Part shown: positions 13,961 to 25,970 of the stretch, piece by piece
How positions within the stretch are numbered: the stretch's first letter is position 1
Layout of the letters: every line of letters starts with the position of its first letter
NCBI GenBank assembly: GCA_019843655.1
Contig: JACDQD010000004.1
Coordinates: forward strand, 25,927,872-25,991,871
DNA: 64,000 bases
Reading direction: 5' to 3'
Origin: Lethocerus indicus
Taxonomy: Eukaryota > Arthropoda > Insecta > Hemiptera > Belostomatidae
Notes under the pieces: generated by a model
The model's database searches: none
What the model was told of the DNA's origin: nothing
What the model saw: the letters and a program-made list of their open reading frames with translations, nothing else
Made by a program: the position numbers and the translations under genes

Positions 13961-16900
13961 GCCTCGGCTAAATACATTACCCCTACCTGTATACCATAGC
14001 AATCGTGTTCGGCTATTCAATTTGGCACCTACATTCGGTTACAACCGGCGATGCGAGTCACCTCTAATGAGGGCCTATTAAGATTGTGTACTGTGCTGAT
14101 ACTCGCTGAAATAAGAAAACTCTGGTTGTAAGCGTAGAATATTATTCTATTTTTTATTCTACCACACGACTTACCATACTGTAACGAAGGAACAACAGTT
14201 AGCGTCCTTACTATTTCACAGACTGTGCTGTGGTTCAGATTTATGTAATGTATCGAGTTTAAGAAATTTTCGTGATAACGACAATCACCAACCACTGTCA
14301 CAGTGTATGGAACTTATACCGATGGAAAGCCATCAGTGTATTTAAACAGGGATAGAGTTCTTTGCCAATATGCACAGGCGAACCTCTTCGAATTTGTTAC
14401 TGATATTGAAAATTTCAGAACTAACATTAACCATGAGCAAACGTTTTTCCACCAGAAGACACAATATTAGGAGGCTTGCCTCCATTATTAGGCGATTCCG
14501 AACCGTTTGTTACTCCCCACCCGCCCCTTCGCCAACAACGTGTAAACAGAAAGTTGTTTTGGCGGGTAGCTTGAAGCGTTTCGGTTATTTTTACTCCCCG
14601 CGCGACCCTGGCCAAAGTTTACAATCTCCTTGATGTTCCATCAACCAGATAATAACCCGGCTCCGTTCTCGGGGAGGCGCAAGCGGAGAGACTTCTTCGT
14701 CGCAAAAGGGGAGCCGATAGCGGAGAGAGAGAGGGAGTGAGAGAGGGAGAAAGAGAGGGATAGAGAAATAGGGCCTCGGAAGAAGTGGGAAAGAGGGAGA
14801 GGGGAGGTGGGCCACGAGAGTGAGACGGATGACAGAACTGTGCCAGCCCGAGCGTGAAATGAATGTTAAATATTAGACATAGGATGTGTCTTTGTCCCTA
14901 TACCCATTACAAGGGCGAAGGGGGGCGATGCATGGGTGCACACAATACACTTCTCCAGCAACAGGGTAGAGGTGGGGGGGGGGGTCAGGGGAGAAGCTTT
15001 CTACTTTATGAAGTCATGAGAACGAGGGAGAAAGAGAACGGAGGAGTCCGGAACGAGAGAATGGGAAACGTATAGAGAAACGTAACGTACGAATTAAGGA
15101 GCAGTGACGTGGCAGGTAGAATGGTTTTAGTTCAATCTCCAACAGGTGACAGTCCTTTCGATTATGAAATGAGATCTAGCTATTAATAACGAGCTACCGT
15201 ACTCCCCTACCTAATCAAGTCATTGAAATAATCCATAACGACATAATATAAACTATACAGTGGACATTTATCGGTTATAAACACACCATTTAATAATACT
15301 TCAAAACCTGTTTACAATATCACGTTATTTAATTTCCTTTTTTCAAGAAAAAATTACGGTATTATTACATGTATTTCCTATGGCTATAGTAACCACTGTT
15401 CTACAGCACACACAGTGCTGCTACTAATATTTTATTAGATTATAATTGAATGTTATTAATGATAACAAACGTGGGTTACTCTACTTTTGAACGCGTTCGT
15501 TATAGGCAGGGCCGCGAGATCGTCTATATATCATCCGGAATTCAATTTGAATCGCTATCGGAGACATATCGGGGGACCTCTGAACAGGTTACGCCGGTTG
15601 AGCGGTGGGCCGCCGCTTAAACATTTGATAAGGGCTGGGCTATTTTTCACGCGCCGCTGATAATACCCAACACCTTTCAATGCTGTCTTCCCGGCCGGTT
15701 CGCTATAAATGGGGCCCGGAATCGGTGAAACGAACCCAATCCGTGGGTGGATAATAAGCGATTGACGTGTTTTTAAGCTAAATTAATTCATCTACCATTT
15801 GTCAAAATACTGATTATTTTAAAATGAACGAAAGCTATCGATTGTACGGGCCCAATATAGTTCATAAAATCGTCCTTTAACAACGAAGCGTTAAACAAAT
15901 TTTGTAATGAATGAGGGACGTAAAAAAGACACTGATGTATTTTAATATCGCTCTTGCGTTACAGAAACAGCTTCTCGTCCTTATTTTAGTATAATCCCAA
16001 CTGAAAACTACTGCGAGCACTCTGCTAGCAGCTAAATGTGTAGGGGCTCCTGGGTTGAAATCCAATTCCTGGTGTTAACAGGGTGTGGGGGGAGGGGCGA
16101 GGGCACTATTTATTTACACTGGGGCCGACCCCCCTCTCTTTCCGCAGATTCGCTCCCCCGTTATTAGATAAAAATAGTGTCCTCGGATAAGAGGCCGCTA
16201 TTGGGATAATTCTCCCGGCGACATCTGGCTTTAAAGTCCCTCCGATCCCGGTTGTTGTAAAATGCGTCTGAATAAGTTCCCCCCTACCCGCATATGAAAT
16301 TAATCTTAAGCTACTATTTAAGTTGCGGTTCGTGTTAAATTAACCGCTCCGAAACTTACCGGACTTGCGGTATAAATTGTTGGAAAAATTAATCTCCCGG
16401 AATATAAAATTGCGAATAAAACGGAGAGAGTAAGCGGGGTTGGGAGAGCGGGCGGAGGAGTGGGGTTTTAATGCATGTAAAACCGATTAGCGGGGGACTT
16501 AGTGCCTCTAATTAGTAAGAATTAGAGTTGTCTGGCCTCTTCAAGACCAGGTACCAATTAATTTAGCGCTTTAACACTTTTACTTCCCCCTTCTAAGGCT
16601 CAAATTAATGTCCTTAACTCCAGGACGGATCCCCCTAAAAGGAAAGGATCAGGGCGCTGAGTCACTCAATGATAAAAGCGGAAAATTATTTAGTGGTTGA
16701 AAAAATTGTCGCATAATTGCGTAAACACGCATATTCGGCCATAAAATATGATGCTGTTGATTATTGAAAATGTCCTTTGTAAATTAATTATTATATCAAT
16801 TTTTTTTTGGTTTTTGCCATATTAACTTCAGCTTGTGAGCAGTCGTATTATGAAACTGACGAAATTATAGTAGCAATTTAATTTGCAAACCTTTTAATTC

Positions 16901-17964
16901 TATGTCGCTTCGAAGAGGGATATTTTGCCAAATTCTTTCTTATTAGGGTGCAATAATAATTTTTGGTAACAAAAAATCGAGGTAAAATTACGCTTGTAAT
17001 TCAGTTCCTTGTAATTACGCAGATTAAATGTGTACACGCGTTTATTCATAAAAATATGGATGGAAGTTAGCGGTACAATGTGGGAGAGGGCGGAGAGCGG
17101 CAGATGCGCTCGGTCTCTCGTTACAGATTCGTTATGAATGCTTTGTTGGCCCACACCGGCAACATTTTCAGAAGGGAGGATGACTATTTAATAACCCCTA
17201 TTGTTCCGTATCACTTTCACCAGATGTTGCTTTAAGGAAGGGCACTTTGTAAGTCTCTGCCTCTGAACTGAAAAATGAGCAATGTGACTTTGGATTGTAC
17301 TTCCACAAGATCCCGACTGAATTTGGTTGTCAAGTTTTGACATTAAATGCGGAATACATTTTTTAATGCATACAAATTAGTTTATAAACTATATTCTAAA
17401 CGCATGTGGAACCCCAGAGAAGCGAACGTTCAAATTCATTGACATGGAGCGAATGGACGGCCTGCCCTGAATAAGGTTGAAGGGAGGCCCTTTACTCCGA
17501 GACCTTCTAAAATTACTATTTCGTATTCTTAATGGGTCCGATGATTAGGTTTATAAAAGAACCCTCCCCGAGTATAGAGGGATCTGAAATAGCAGATGTG
17601 TCCATGTCAGCTCGTATTACGGACATGTATGAGCGCTCTAATGGCAACCGCCGTAGGGAAGGGGCCAGTTAGCCGACCCTTTACCCCCATCTTATTTTGC
17701 AACATGCTGCAAATAGATCTATAAGTATTTTACAGATATATAAAATTACAAAATACAATTTTTATTATACTATTTCATAGAAGTCTCAATTACATCACTT
17801 TCCATGCTTGAATAATGTACTAATAGAACGGCGCTAATACCATGCGGCAAACTCCCGTGTGTTGCGGGTCTGAGTATCAGTGAGCCGTAATGTTTTTCAC
17901 CGACAACCTATTCTTCACTCACAATAGTTCATTAATACAAAATTTATAATTGAATGTAATCCGG
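13961..17964. other. AT-rich intronic stretch
   Basis: This stretch holds unique AT-rich DNA with a purine-rich GA patch (14720-14815), an 11-base G run (14974-14984), a small CAGCAC/GTGCTG hairpin near 15402-15418 and a GC-richer patch around 15500-15750. I see no gene. Confidence 0.7.
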
Positions 17965-18002
17965 ATTCGACCACCAGGAGTCGAACCCGGGATCTTCAGA
18001 TA
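17965..18002 (-). pseudogene. tRNA-Arg-like 3' half (relic)
   Basis: On the minus strand the sequence reads ATCTGAAGATCCCGG, then GTTCGACTCCTGGTGGTCG. It resembles the 3' half of an arthropod tRNA-Arg: the 3' side of an anticodon stem, a T arm of CCGGG-TTCGACT-CCTGG with five pairs (one G-T), and an acceptor strand GGTGGTCG. The expected 5' half (GACCACC acceptor strand, D arm, anticodon) is absent; AT-rich sequence lies in its place. It is probably a truncated tRNA pseudogene or the remnant of a tRNA-derived element. Confidence 0.45.
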
Positions 18003-18179
18003 GCCGCCCCGATATGTACATATATATTGAGATATGTCGAGTAAAGCTTACGGGTTAAAAGCGCCGAATCCCTGTGGCGGATAAAAAATTTCCCATCGAT
18101 TGCCTATTCAAGATTCAAAATTACTCCCTATGACAAATATTTTCGCACAAAGTTATTTAGGGAAGGTTGGCTCGCCTGT

Positions 18180-18610
18180 TGTGGAGAGGCGCTAAGTGAT
18201 TTGGCGTGACGTGTCTGAAACAATGTGAGGACCTGGAGGGGCGGTTGGGGCGGTGGATGTGGTTAGGAGGACCGGCGGCGGGGAGCGGTGTAAACCTGAT
18301 AATGTGGTAGCCGCTTGAATAATGCAGCGGCTCCCGCTGATAAGGGGATTATTAATAGATAGTCAAGGTAAGTCCTGCTTGTTGGGGCGGCGGCGGTGGG
18401 GGAAGGGTGGATTACACGTCTCGGCCCCCGCCCTACCTGCATTAGGGGCATTAACTCCTCGGGGCTAAGCACCTTACTCCTTAACTACATCCCGCCCCAA
18501 CAACCCCCGGCCGACTTCACCGCCTCCTACCACCCTCTTCTTATAGGCCCCGCACCCACCCGACTGTTAATTTACCCTCTTTCCGAAAGTGGTGCAAGGC
18601 CGAATTGAAG
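18180..18610. promoter_or_regulatory. GC-rich island with inverted repeats (candidate cis-regulatory)
   Basis: This GC-rich block contains a perfect 12 bp inverted repeat, TTGTTGGGGCGG at 18379-18390 against CCGCCCCAACAA at 18492-18503. It also contains a 7 bp hairpin, AGCCGCT at 18309 against AGCGGCT at 18326. No coding evidence is seen. A regulatory role is inference. Confidence 0.3.
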
Positions 18611-18869
18611 ACTTGATAAAATGCTCGTCGAATCGTTACTCAAAATTAATTATTCATTTATGAACGAATCTGGCCGAATACTACAGAAAACAAGGAAAAC
18701 CATATTCCTTTGAATCGTGTATATATTACGCCTTATGTCACAATCTAACAACTATACAAAGCAACACGGAAAATCCTGCCAGCTAAATAAATCTATAAAA
18801 TATCGGTCTAAAAAACGTCATTAAGGATAGTCGTATCCTTAATGATCAACTATATTTGATAATCTTAGC

Positions 18870-19350
18870 CGAGACGAGGCTTCAATACTCAGTAGAAGCA
18901 GGTTCGGAGGATAGAACTCGTGTTGCCCCCGGGTGTGGAAATAATTCCTGGCTTAAACGGGAGACGCCTAAGGGCATTAGCGGGCAACTGTCGCGACGCC
19001 GGTCCCCACAACGTCATACATATAGATACGTGTGTCCCGAGGACATGCAGGGGGATGCGGGAGACGGAGGCATATGGGGGAGGCCTAACCGGGTTAGGGT
19101 GGCGCCCCGGGCCCCGGGCGGTATTTATATAGGAGGCCCCCGCAGTCGGACACTCTTGAATACATTACCGGCGGCAGGCGGAGGGCCCGCGCTTAATCGA
19201 GTTAGCAACGGATATGGGATTATTAATACCCGTTTTATAGCCCGGATCCCGACCCGCCGCGGCACACCCCCAATTACCATCCAATTAGTGATCGCGGTTT
19301 CAATCAATTTTTCAGCACGCTCCGTCCAAAGTGATACAAAATATATGCGC
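18870..19350. promoter_or_regulatory. GC-rich island with long incidental open frame
   Basis: This is CpG-rich DNA with homeodomain-like AT cores (CCAATTAGTGATC, ATTAATACCCG) set in GC-rich sequence. A 167-codon frame crosses it on the plus strand, but it has no recognisable domain, no conserved-looking composition and ends in AT-rich DNA. I read it as a noncoding island. Confidence 0.3.
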
Positions 19351-19359
19351 CGCCAGTAA

Positions 19360-22300
19360 AGCCAGAGATTGCCTCTTTAAATTACAGTGATGCTGGATTT
19401 CTTCCGTGGATTGTAAAGATTTATAAACGCAATAATTAACGCCCACTAATATATTTATCTAAGCAGAAAATAATCAAGATTCTGACTACATTTCGTTGAC
19501 TGTAAGCCCACGTTGTTCAGTACCGTCTACACACTTATGCAACGATGCTTCATTTCTAATTCTCTTAGATTTTGACTGCACATATCGTCTATGTTAATAT
19601 TAATTTACAACTGTAAATATTTGGGACATATAGCTACCGGTTGCTAGTGGGCAACGTTCTATCGCAGTTTGTAGAATCATCAAGTGGGTGAACATCCCCA
19701 CTTGAGAATAGTACTTGTACTGTTATTTAGTTTAATGAACAATATTATTTATATCTTATTAGAGACAAGATTGATGTAGAGTGGCCAATAGCACATCACC
19801 GATTTTCATTCCACTTTATCATTATATCACTATTGTCATGCTGGTCGCCGGCTTAAACAGGGACTTTTATTCCTCGTCTATATTAAGATTTCGATGAAAC
19901 TCTCCGAGTGCCATGCATTGGGGCTTGCAGTTAGTTTTTGGCGTATCAGCGTCCCGATAAGCGGGGCGGCCCCGTCCTCCCGCTATCGGCCAGCTCCTCT
20001 CTCCGGGAGCTCCCGGGGGGACCGCACCATTTGCCACCGCCGTCCGTAATATCTCTGCGCCCTCCCCAGAATAAACTCGACCTCGCGTATTATTACGTCT
20101 TATACATCACAGCGAGAAAACTCGCTCATCCATCCCTCAGGGTGGCTTAGGCGCAATGTTTAAAACCGGTAGCCACTATGGCCGTACTCGCAGTCGGTAA
20201 ATAGTACGGTATCAAACTGGAATAAGTAGGCAAACAAAAGATATATTACATCAAGAATTAACGCATTACAAATGAATTCGAATATAATAAGCCCCATTAC
20301 TTAAAATACCCACACCCATACGGCAATCTGGAATCGATACGCAACCTAGAGCCTACCCTCGTTTCCAACTGATTATAACTAATTTTTAATTCCATAGTTT
20401 AGACCGTAATTGTCAGTAAAGTGTTGAATCCGTTAGGCATAACGAATAGACACATTAATTATTAGTACACGTTCTTGAATAAAAATCTGCTGGCGATTAA
20501 GTTACGCGTTAAATTAGCACATGATTGCTCGAGACGTGAAATAACAGTTTAATTAAACCTCAGTCCTCAATGCGCAAAAAGAGGAGCGAGAATGAGGAGT
20601 TGGAATCGGGCTGGAGGAGAGATTGGACATTTTTCGAAACTCCAGTTATATTAAGTTAGTTCTGAGAGCGAACCCGATATTGTGGATAATAAGCCTACAT
20701 TGTTAGGCCGGCCGCTCAAGTCTCTCCAGCCCTACCTACCCCCTTTTCAACCCGTTTCCCGTTCACAATTCCCCTTATTTTCTTCCTCCTTTATCTTCTC
20801 CCGAAGATGAGAAAGAAAGTGCGCGCGCTTCTTATACAATATTTGAATAATACGCGACAACATTTCACGAACTAGTATTCCATTCGAATGTCTCGTCAGA
20901 CTTGATTTGTCAATCTGAGAAAGAGATTAAATGATCTACTCTGAGTCACATAACATTCCAACGATTTAGCGTTAATGACTTATTAATTAGTAAATACTAG
21001 AAAATAAGCGAACATTATCGTATTAAAGGAAAAGAAACTTTTTTCAACTGTGCATATATAAATGTAATTTTATTATTTATTTCACGCTTCCATTCTATGA
21101 ATAAACTTCCAAATAACTCGTTCTAATCGAATCATGTATTTACGTTTTTAAGAATCATAAAAGTTTAATCCGAATGGGCTGTATAGATATTTATAATTAC
21201 GTACATTTGAAGACTATTAAAATTTTGTGATAAAAAAGTGGTATTCATTATATTAAGCAACAAACACGACATGAACAAACTCGATATAAAGCGGATTGTA
21301 GGCGGTGTAAGAGAATACGTCCAAGTGGGCCGCAGGTCGAACGGTCTGGGCTCCAAGTTGGTGTGAAGTAGTGCAGCACTAATGGCTAAGTCCTCGAGCC
21401 ATATAACAGGATGGGGACATAAATCAAAATAATGAACTCATAGAATGCCGCAACGTCGACCCACCAACTTCTAGGCACACCAGGCCTCACTATCTACCGC
21501 TTCCTTTTCAGCGTTCCTTTTAATTCATCCTAGGCTACTGAAAAGATTTTTGCGTTTTATCTTCAGACCCTCCCGGCCTAGCCACGAATCAAAAAGTCGA
21601 TTCTTCGACTTTATGATGTTCTTATGTTGAATTAACTAGAATTTACACTTAAGCGTAAAGTTTCATTCATATATTAATAATCGAATATTACACACAGGTC
21701 GAAAGACGTTCCAAAAACAGAGCACACCAAAGACGGAGGCTGCGTCAACTTACAGGAATACAGTGGAAACACGCCTCTGAGTAAGTTTTTATAAATTAAA
21801 TTTAATAAATCGCCAGCCATTATAATAGCATTTCTCTCCCTAGTCTGGAGGCAAAACGGCGGGAGGTTGGTGAGGGAGAAAACGCGGAGACAATGGTATC
21901 GGGGCGAGTTGTTACAAGTGCTGTGGGCCGCTCATTTACGGAGGAGCTCCTCGCTCGCCCGGTCGGCACTCAACTTGCCAAACAACTTGTAGCCAAGTAC
22001 CCACCCCCTCAGTCTGGCAAAGTTTTCAGTTTTGCGTTATTAGACGAGTTAACAACTGTTTTAATCAGTCGGGGCGATGCCCGCCCGGCTCCCGTCCGTC
22101 CCCCCCGTAGACAGGAGTCTATTGGAACGGCGGATACAACTCTCCGACACCGGCTTAATTAACACGTTTGTTCGCCAGTTTAAGTTGGGAAGTGAGCCGG
22201 CTAGGCTTGGAAAAACTGAGGACAGAAGGGCCGTGAAAATTATGAAAACGAAGTAACAGGATCGGCCGAGAGTACGCCAGGTAACGCACACACAGGTGTT

Positions 22301-23559
22301 TTCTTCCAGACATATTTTCTTGATCTATAATCGATGTTATTTTCCGTTGTGTATACCTAGAAGGATTCTATTACACGGGGTTTGATTGCTCTAATATTTT
22401 TACCATATAAGACAACAATAATCGGTTCACCACAAAACAATAATCAGTTTGACGTACTTATGTGTAGGTCTGTGAAAAATTCTAATATTATCACTGCACT
22501 TAAGTAGTGAAGTAATAGTGAAGACGGCAACGGATGTTGATATTTTGATTAATAATCGTGTAAATGCAAAAACATGGAGATTTCCTCTTGGGGGAGAGAA
22601 ACAGTATATACAATACAAAACGTATATCCCGTATTAAGCGACTAACTGAGAGTTCTGGGATAACTGAAACTCAGTGATAACCGTTGCCTGAGTGCTTTGT
22701 GTGTGCGTGTGCGTGTGTGTTACACTCGGACTCCGTTCTCCTTGAGTGTTGTGAGTCGAAATGGCGAGGGGGGGAATCCTTACCGACCCCCACGGTCTCC
22801 ATGGCTACCCAAAGCCACCCTATACAAACATGGCGAACATAATATCCCGCAAGGAGCTTCTCTCCCTCTCTTTTTCTCTCTCCCTCCCACTTCCTCAATC
22901 ACCCACCCCCTCTCATTCTCTCTCTCTCTCGTTCTCCTGACTTCTCCTATCTCCGACCCGCAACGTAGATGCCCTCTACTCTAATACCTCCCAATTACTT
23001 ATTAATTTTCGGCTGACCCTCCAACCCCAATCCCCGAGGAGGGATCTCCTCGCCCTTCATTAAACCGGGGTTCGCAGTCAATTTGAGACTTTGTGAATTG
23101 TTTTCCTTAAATATTTGTCGGTGGTAAAGCCAAGATAGTACAGAAGGAAGTGGAAATTTCGTGTCTAAAAAGTCATTAGATTATATTCACCACTTTCTCA
23201 ACAAATATAAGCAATGCTGTTTAGTGCAAGCGAAAACTCAGTCTAAAAATATGACTATTCGACAATCGAGCGTTGTCGTGATTCTGCTCACACTTATTTG
23301 ATTTGAGGCTTGACGGGTTTCCATTGTACAGGTTGCACAACAGGAGGTACTATGGTATTAAGCTTGACGTTGTTATCGTAGACGAAAATAATAATCAACT
23401 AAATTCCGTTTACGGAGAGTTATTATAGTTGGGCAGACTGGTGCAATAAACAGTTTGAATTTCATTTCAAGTGCCTTACGAAGAATATAATTGCGACAGA
23501 GATTTTTTTATGTATTGTTCCTATCACCGGTCACGCTGCCGAATCCACGAAACTTCTCG
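19360..23559. other. Mostly AT-rich intronic stretch
   Basis: It holds a GC patch at about 19940-20070, a hairpin at 19680-19705, a small 8 bp hairpin (AAAGTCGA/TCGACTTT) at 21593-21612, a GT-rich run at 22698-22721 and a CT-rich run at 22857-22940. No gene is seen. Confidence 0.7.
19680..19705. repeat. 9 bp perfect hairpin
   Basis: TCAAGTGGG and CCCACTTGA flank an 8-base loop. Confidence 0.8.
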
Positions 23560-24070
23560 AAATTAAACGGGCGGAAAAGGGAAACCGGGAAATTCTCGGC
23601 TAAATCCCGAATATCCCTTCTCCGGGAGCGGTAGCCGTGGGATGGGCTGTAGGGAAAAAAGGGTTTGGGGTCGGTGCCGTGGAGGGGGTTGGACCAAGGG
23701 GATGGGGGGTAAAGTTGAATATTTCAGTAGGGAAAAAAGGGACTGGGGCAGCAGCAGGGGGTGGGGGCGGCGGGGCGGGGTCGAGCCCAAGGGAGCTCTA
23801 CCAATTTAAAGAACTGCACGGCCTTGCATAACACTTTACCGGGGCATACCATAAATGGGACATGACTTTTATAGCGTCGGCGTCCTCCTCTCGGCGGAGA
23901 GAAAATCTCCCAGCCCCCTCCTCCTTTGTCGCCCGCATAAACGTTACTATTTGTACCGGCCTCCGCCGCCTCCCAATAGCCCCAGTTTCGAATCTACCCC
24001 GATTCGATTCTTGGAAACATTTTTGGCTTTTCGCCCTTAATCGGCCAATACCCGTGTATCAATAACGAAT
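23560..24070. other. GC-rich island
   Basis: This is a G-rich block followed by a CCGCC-rich block with intact CpGs. Overlapping short open frames show no known domain. It is a candidate noncoding regulatory island with no specific motif that I recognise. Confidence 0.3.
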
Positions 24071-25159
24071 CGACCGAAGTTCAACGGAAGCCGAATTCTT
24101 AGTTAGCCAACTCTTCAGTTCAACCAACTCAAGAATCTATGCTAGAGTTCCGATTTCACATTTCCGATGGACAATTGAACATTAAACATTATTCTCTTAA
24201 ACATTATTGGGACGGTTTCTCCTTTGTTCATTCTCTCGTCTGAGCGGCACGTGCGAAATTTCCGCCTTCACGTCCTTCAATAATAAACATCGGACATATT
24301 GTGTTGCCGAACGATTTATCGACGACCGAGAGAATTGCTAGGCGCGTCAGCGTCGTTTTCATAACGGCGTGAAACCAGCGCACAGTGAAAGAGGCATTAG
24401 CTCAATTGAATTATAACGCCGATACGTACGTGGGACTCGTAAATCCCGGCCCCGTAATGAATAATTGACTGGAAACAGGGTCGCCCCGTTTTACCGCGTT
24501 CCTAAACGATCGCGGCGAGTACTCAAATTAAAACCGCAACCGAATTATCGTTTCAGATGGATATTAAAAGTATGAAACTCGTTTTCCCTCTGCAGTTGTC
24601 GGAGAACCTTTATTTTCCTCCCTTTTAATTCACCGATTGTATTATGAATGAGAAATTTTCGTAGCAGGAACTTTTTTCAATCCTCATTTTTTAAATTACG
24701 TATGACAAAGTACAAGATTTAAAAGTAATATAGAAAAACCCATTACTCGCCCATCTTGGCACATGTCTGCTCTTACAATCCGATCCATACCGGGCTAAAC
24801 AGCTTAACAACTCTTCAATTAATTAACGTAATGGTAGTAAGACTTTAAATTAGTCTTCAGAATTTTTACCCGCAACAAAAATTCATCTGCAAAAATCGAG
24901 TAGGACACAGATAATATTTTAGCCTTCACAGCTTCCCTAGGTATTTCAACTGCAGGAATTGATAATGAGGTTAATTCTTACCCTTAATTAGATTCGCTCG
25001 AGGGAATATTTATTGCGTTAGTGTCAAAAATATATTGAATTATGTCAAATTTTTTTTCCAGGCGTTGTTGAAATAGCATTAGAACAGCTCCAACAATAAG
25101 ACAATTTCTACAGCGTAACTACACTTAGAATAAGTAAGATTATTGGGTATTCTTGTATT
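24071..25159. other. Intronic stretch, no feature seen
   Basis: This is mixed to AT-rich unique DNA. I see nothing beyond scattered AATTAA-type motifs. Confidence 0.7.
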
Positions 25160-25190
25160 CAGTATGATACTAAAACGTTGTATCATACTG
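25160..25190. repeat. 11 bp perfect hairpin
   Basis: CAGTATGATAC and GTATCATACTG flank a 9-base loop (TAAAACGTT). Confidence 0.85.
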
Positions 25191-25448
25191 TCCCTGGTTT
25201 AGAAAACATACCGGACGGTACGAATTTATTTGTGCGCCAGATAGGAATTTTTAAAACCCAAGATAGGGAAACCCGTCAGTCGTAATGTTTGTAGCGCACT
25301 TGCTTCTGAACAATCTTAAGTAGGTCAGTGAACCAAGTTGCGGGCTTAATAATGGAGTCACAATATATTTGAATCGGAGGCGGGGAGAACTGAAGAAGGC
25401 CGATGGTCTGGTCCCCGTAAGACGTGTGTGAGGCTGGTGGGGGGGGAG

Positions 25449-25553
25449 GTGCGTGTGCGTCTGTGAGTGTGTATTGACTAGGTCCCTGGGGCCTCTCTCA
25501 GTCAATATACACTCGGGGCGGAGGTACGCACACACAGGCACGCACGCACGCAC
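25449..25553. repeat. Long imperfect hairpin with GT/AC outer arms
   Basis: The inner arms GAGTGTGTATTGACT (25465-25479) and AGTCAATATACACTC (25500-25514) pair at 14 of 15 positions around a 20-base loop. After an asymmetric bulge (GGGGCGGAGGT), GTGCGTGTGCGTCTGT (25449-25464) can pair imperfectly with ACACAGGCACGCACGCAC on the other side. Confidence 0.75.
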
Positions 25554-25821
25554 TCACTCACCCCCACTCCTCCCTCCGACCCCTCGCGCACTCTTTCCCT
25601 GCTCGACGCTTGGCGTCGTTGAATTTCCGACGGGACATCTTAAAATGCCCTCCTCGGACCGATACCGCGACCCCAGTCCCGGCCACCTACCCAGCCTGTT
25701 AAATAGCCTAATTCTATCTTCATAACTTGCGGTTACGACAGTTGCTTTTTCACGCTACCCGTTTTAAATACGCCTTATAATTCTATTGCCTTAAATCCGA
25801 GGTTATTTAATTTCTTTCACA

Positions 25822-25970
25822 AATACCGTAGATTTCGTTTGTTTCTGTCTCCTCTAGACCGGTTTCGGCTGCTCGTCATCTTCAGTAGCGGTTAGGTTAC
25901 GTGGCGAGCAGTCGAAACCGGTCCAGGAAAAGACCAAACCACCGGGTGGAGACATAAAATCTACGGTATT
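25822..25970. mobile_element. Short fold-back (MITE-like) element
   Basis: The terminal arms AATACCGTAGATTT (25822-25835) and AAATCTACGGTATT (25957-25970) are perfectly inverted over 14 bp. GTCTCC/GGAGAC pair inside them. The inner arms GACCGGTTTCGGCTGCTCG (25857-25875) and CGAGCAGTCGAAACCGGTC (25905-25923) pair with one mismatch. At about 149 bp it has no coding capacity, and I see no clear target-site duplication. The inner arm carries the hammerhead-like motif annotated at 25851-25891. A Penelope-type or fold-back origin is inference. Confidence 0.6.
25851..25891 (-). ncRNA. Hammerhead-ribozyme-like motif in fold-back arm
   Basis: Read on the minus strand: CCGCTA, core CTGAAGA, a 12-base segment where stem II belongs, GAAA, the palindrome CCGG, TC, then TAGAGG. 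CCGCTA and TAGAGG pair at 5 of 6 positions as stem I, exactly flanking the core. Stem II is weak in this copy. The order of elements is that of a minimal hammerhead with a palindromic stem III, as described for Penelope-like retroelements. There is one extra base after the core and activity is untested. Confidence 0.4.

Noticed and set aside
17965..17990. Plus-strand CGACCACCAGGAGTCG as an LTR primer-binding site
   Set aside because: The TGG complementary to tRNA CCA is missing, the tRNA match is too long for a primer site, and no LTR or polymerase lies nearby.
18856..19359. 167-codon plus-strand frame, among the longest that are not repeat-driven
   Set aside because: GC-rich, Arg/Gly/Pro-rich, no family resemblance, and shorter overlapping frames on both strands. 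Better read as a GC island.
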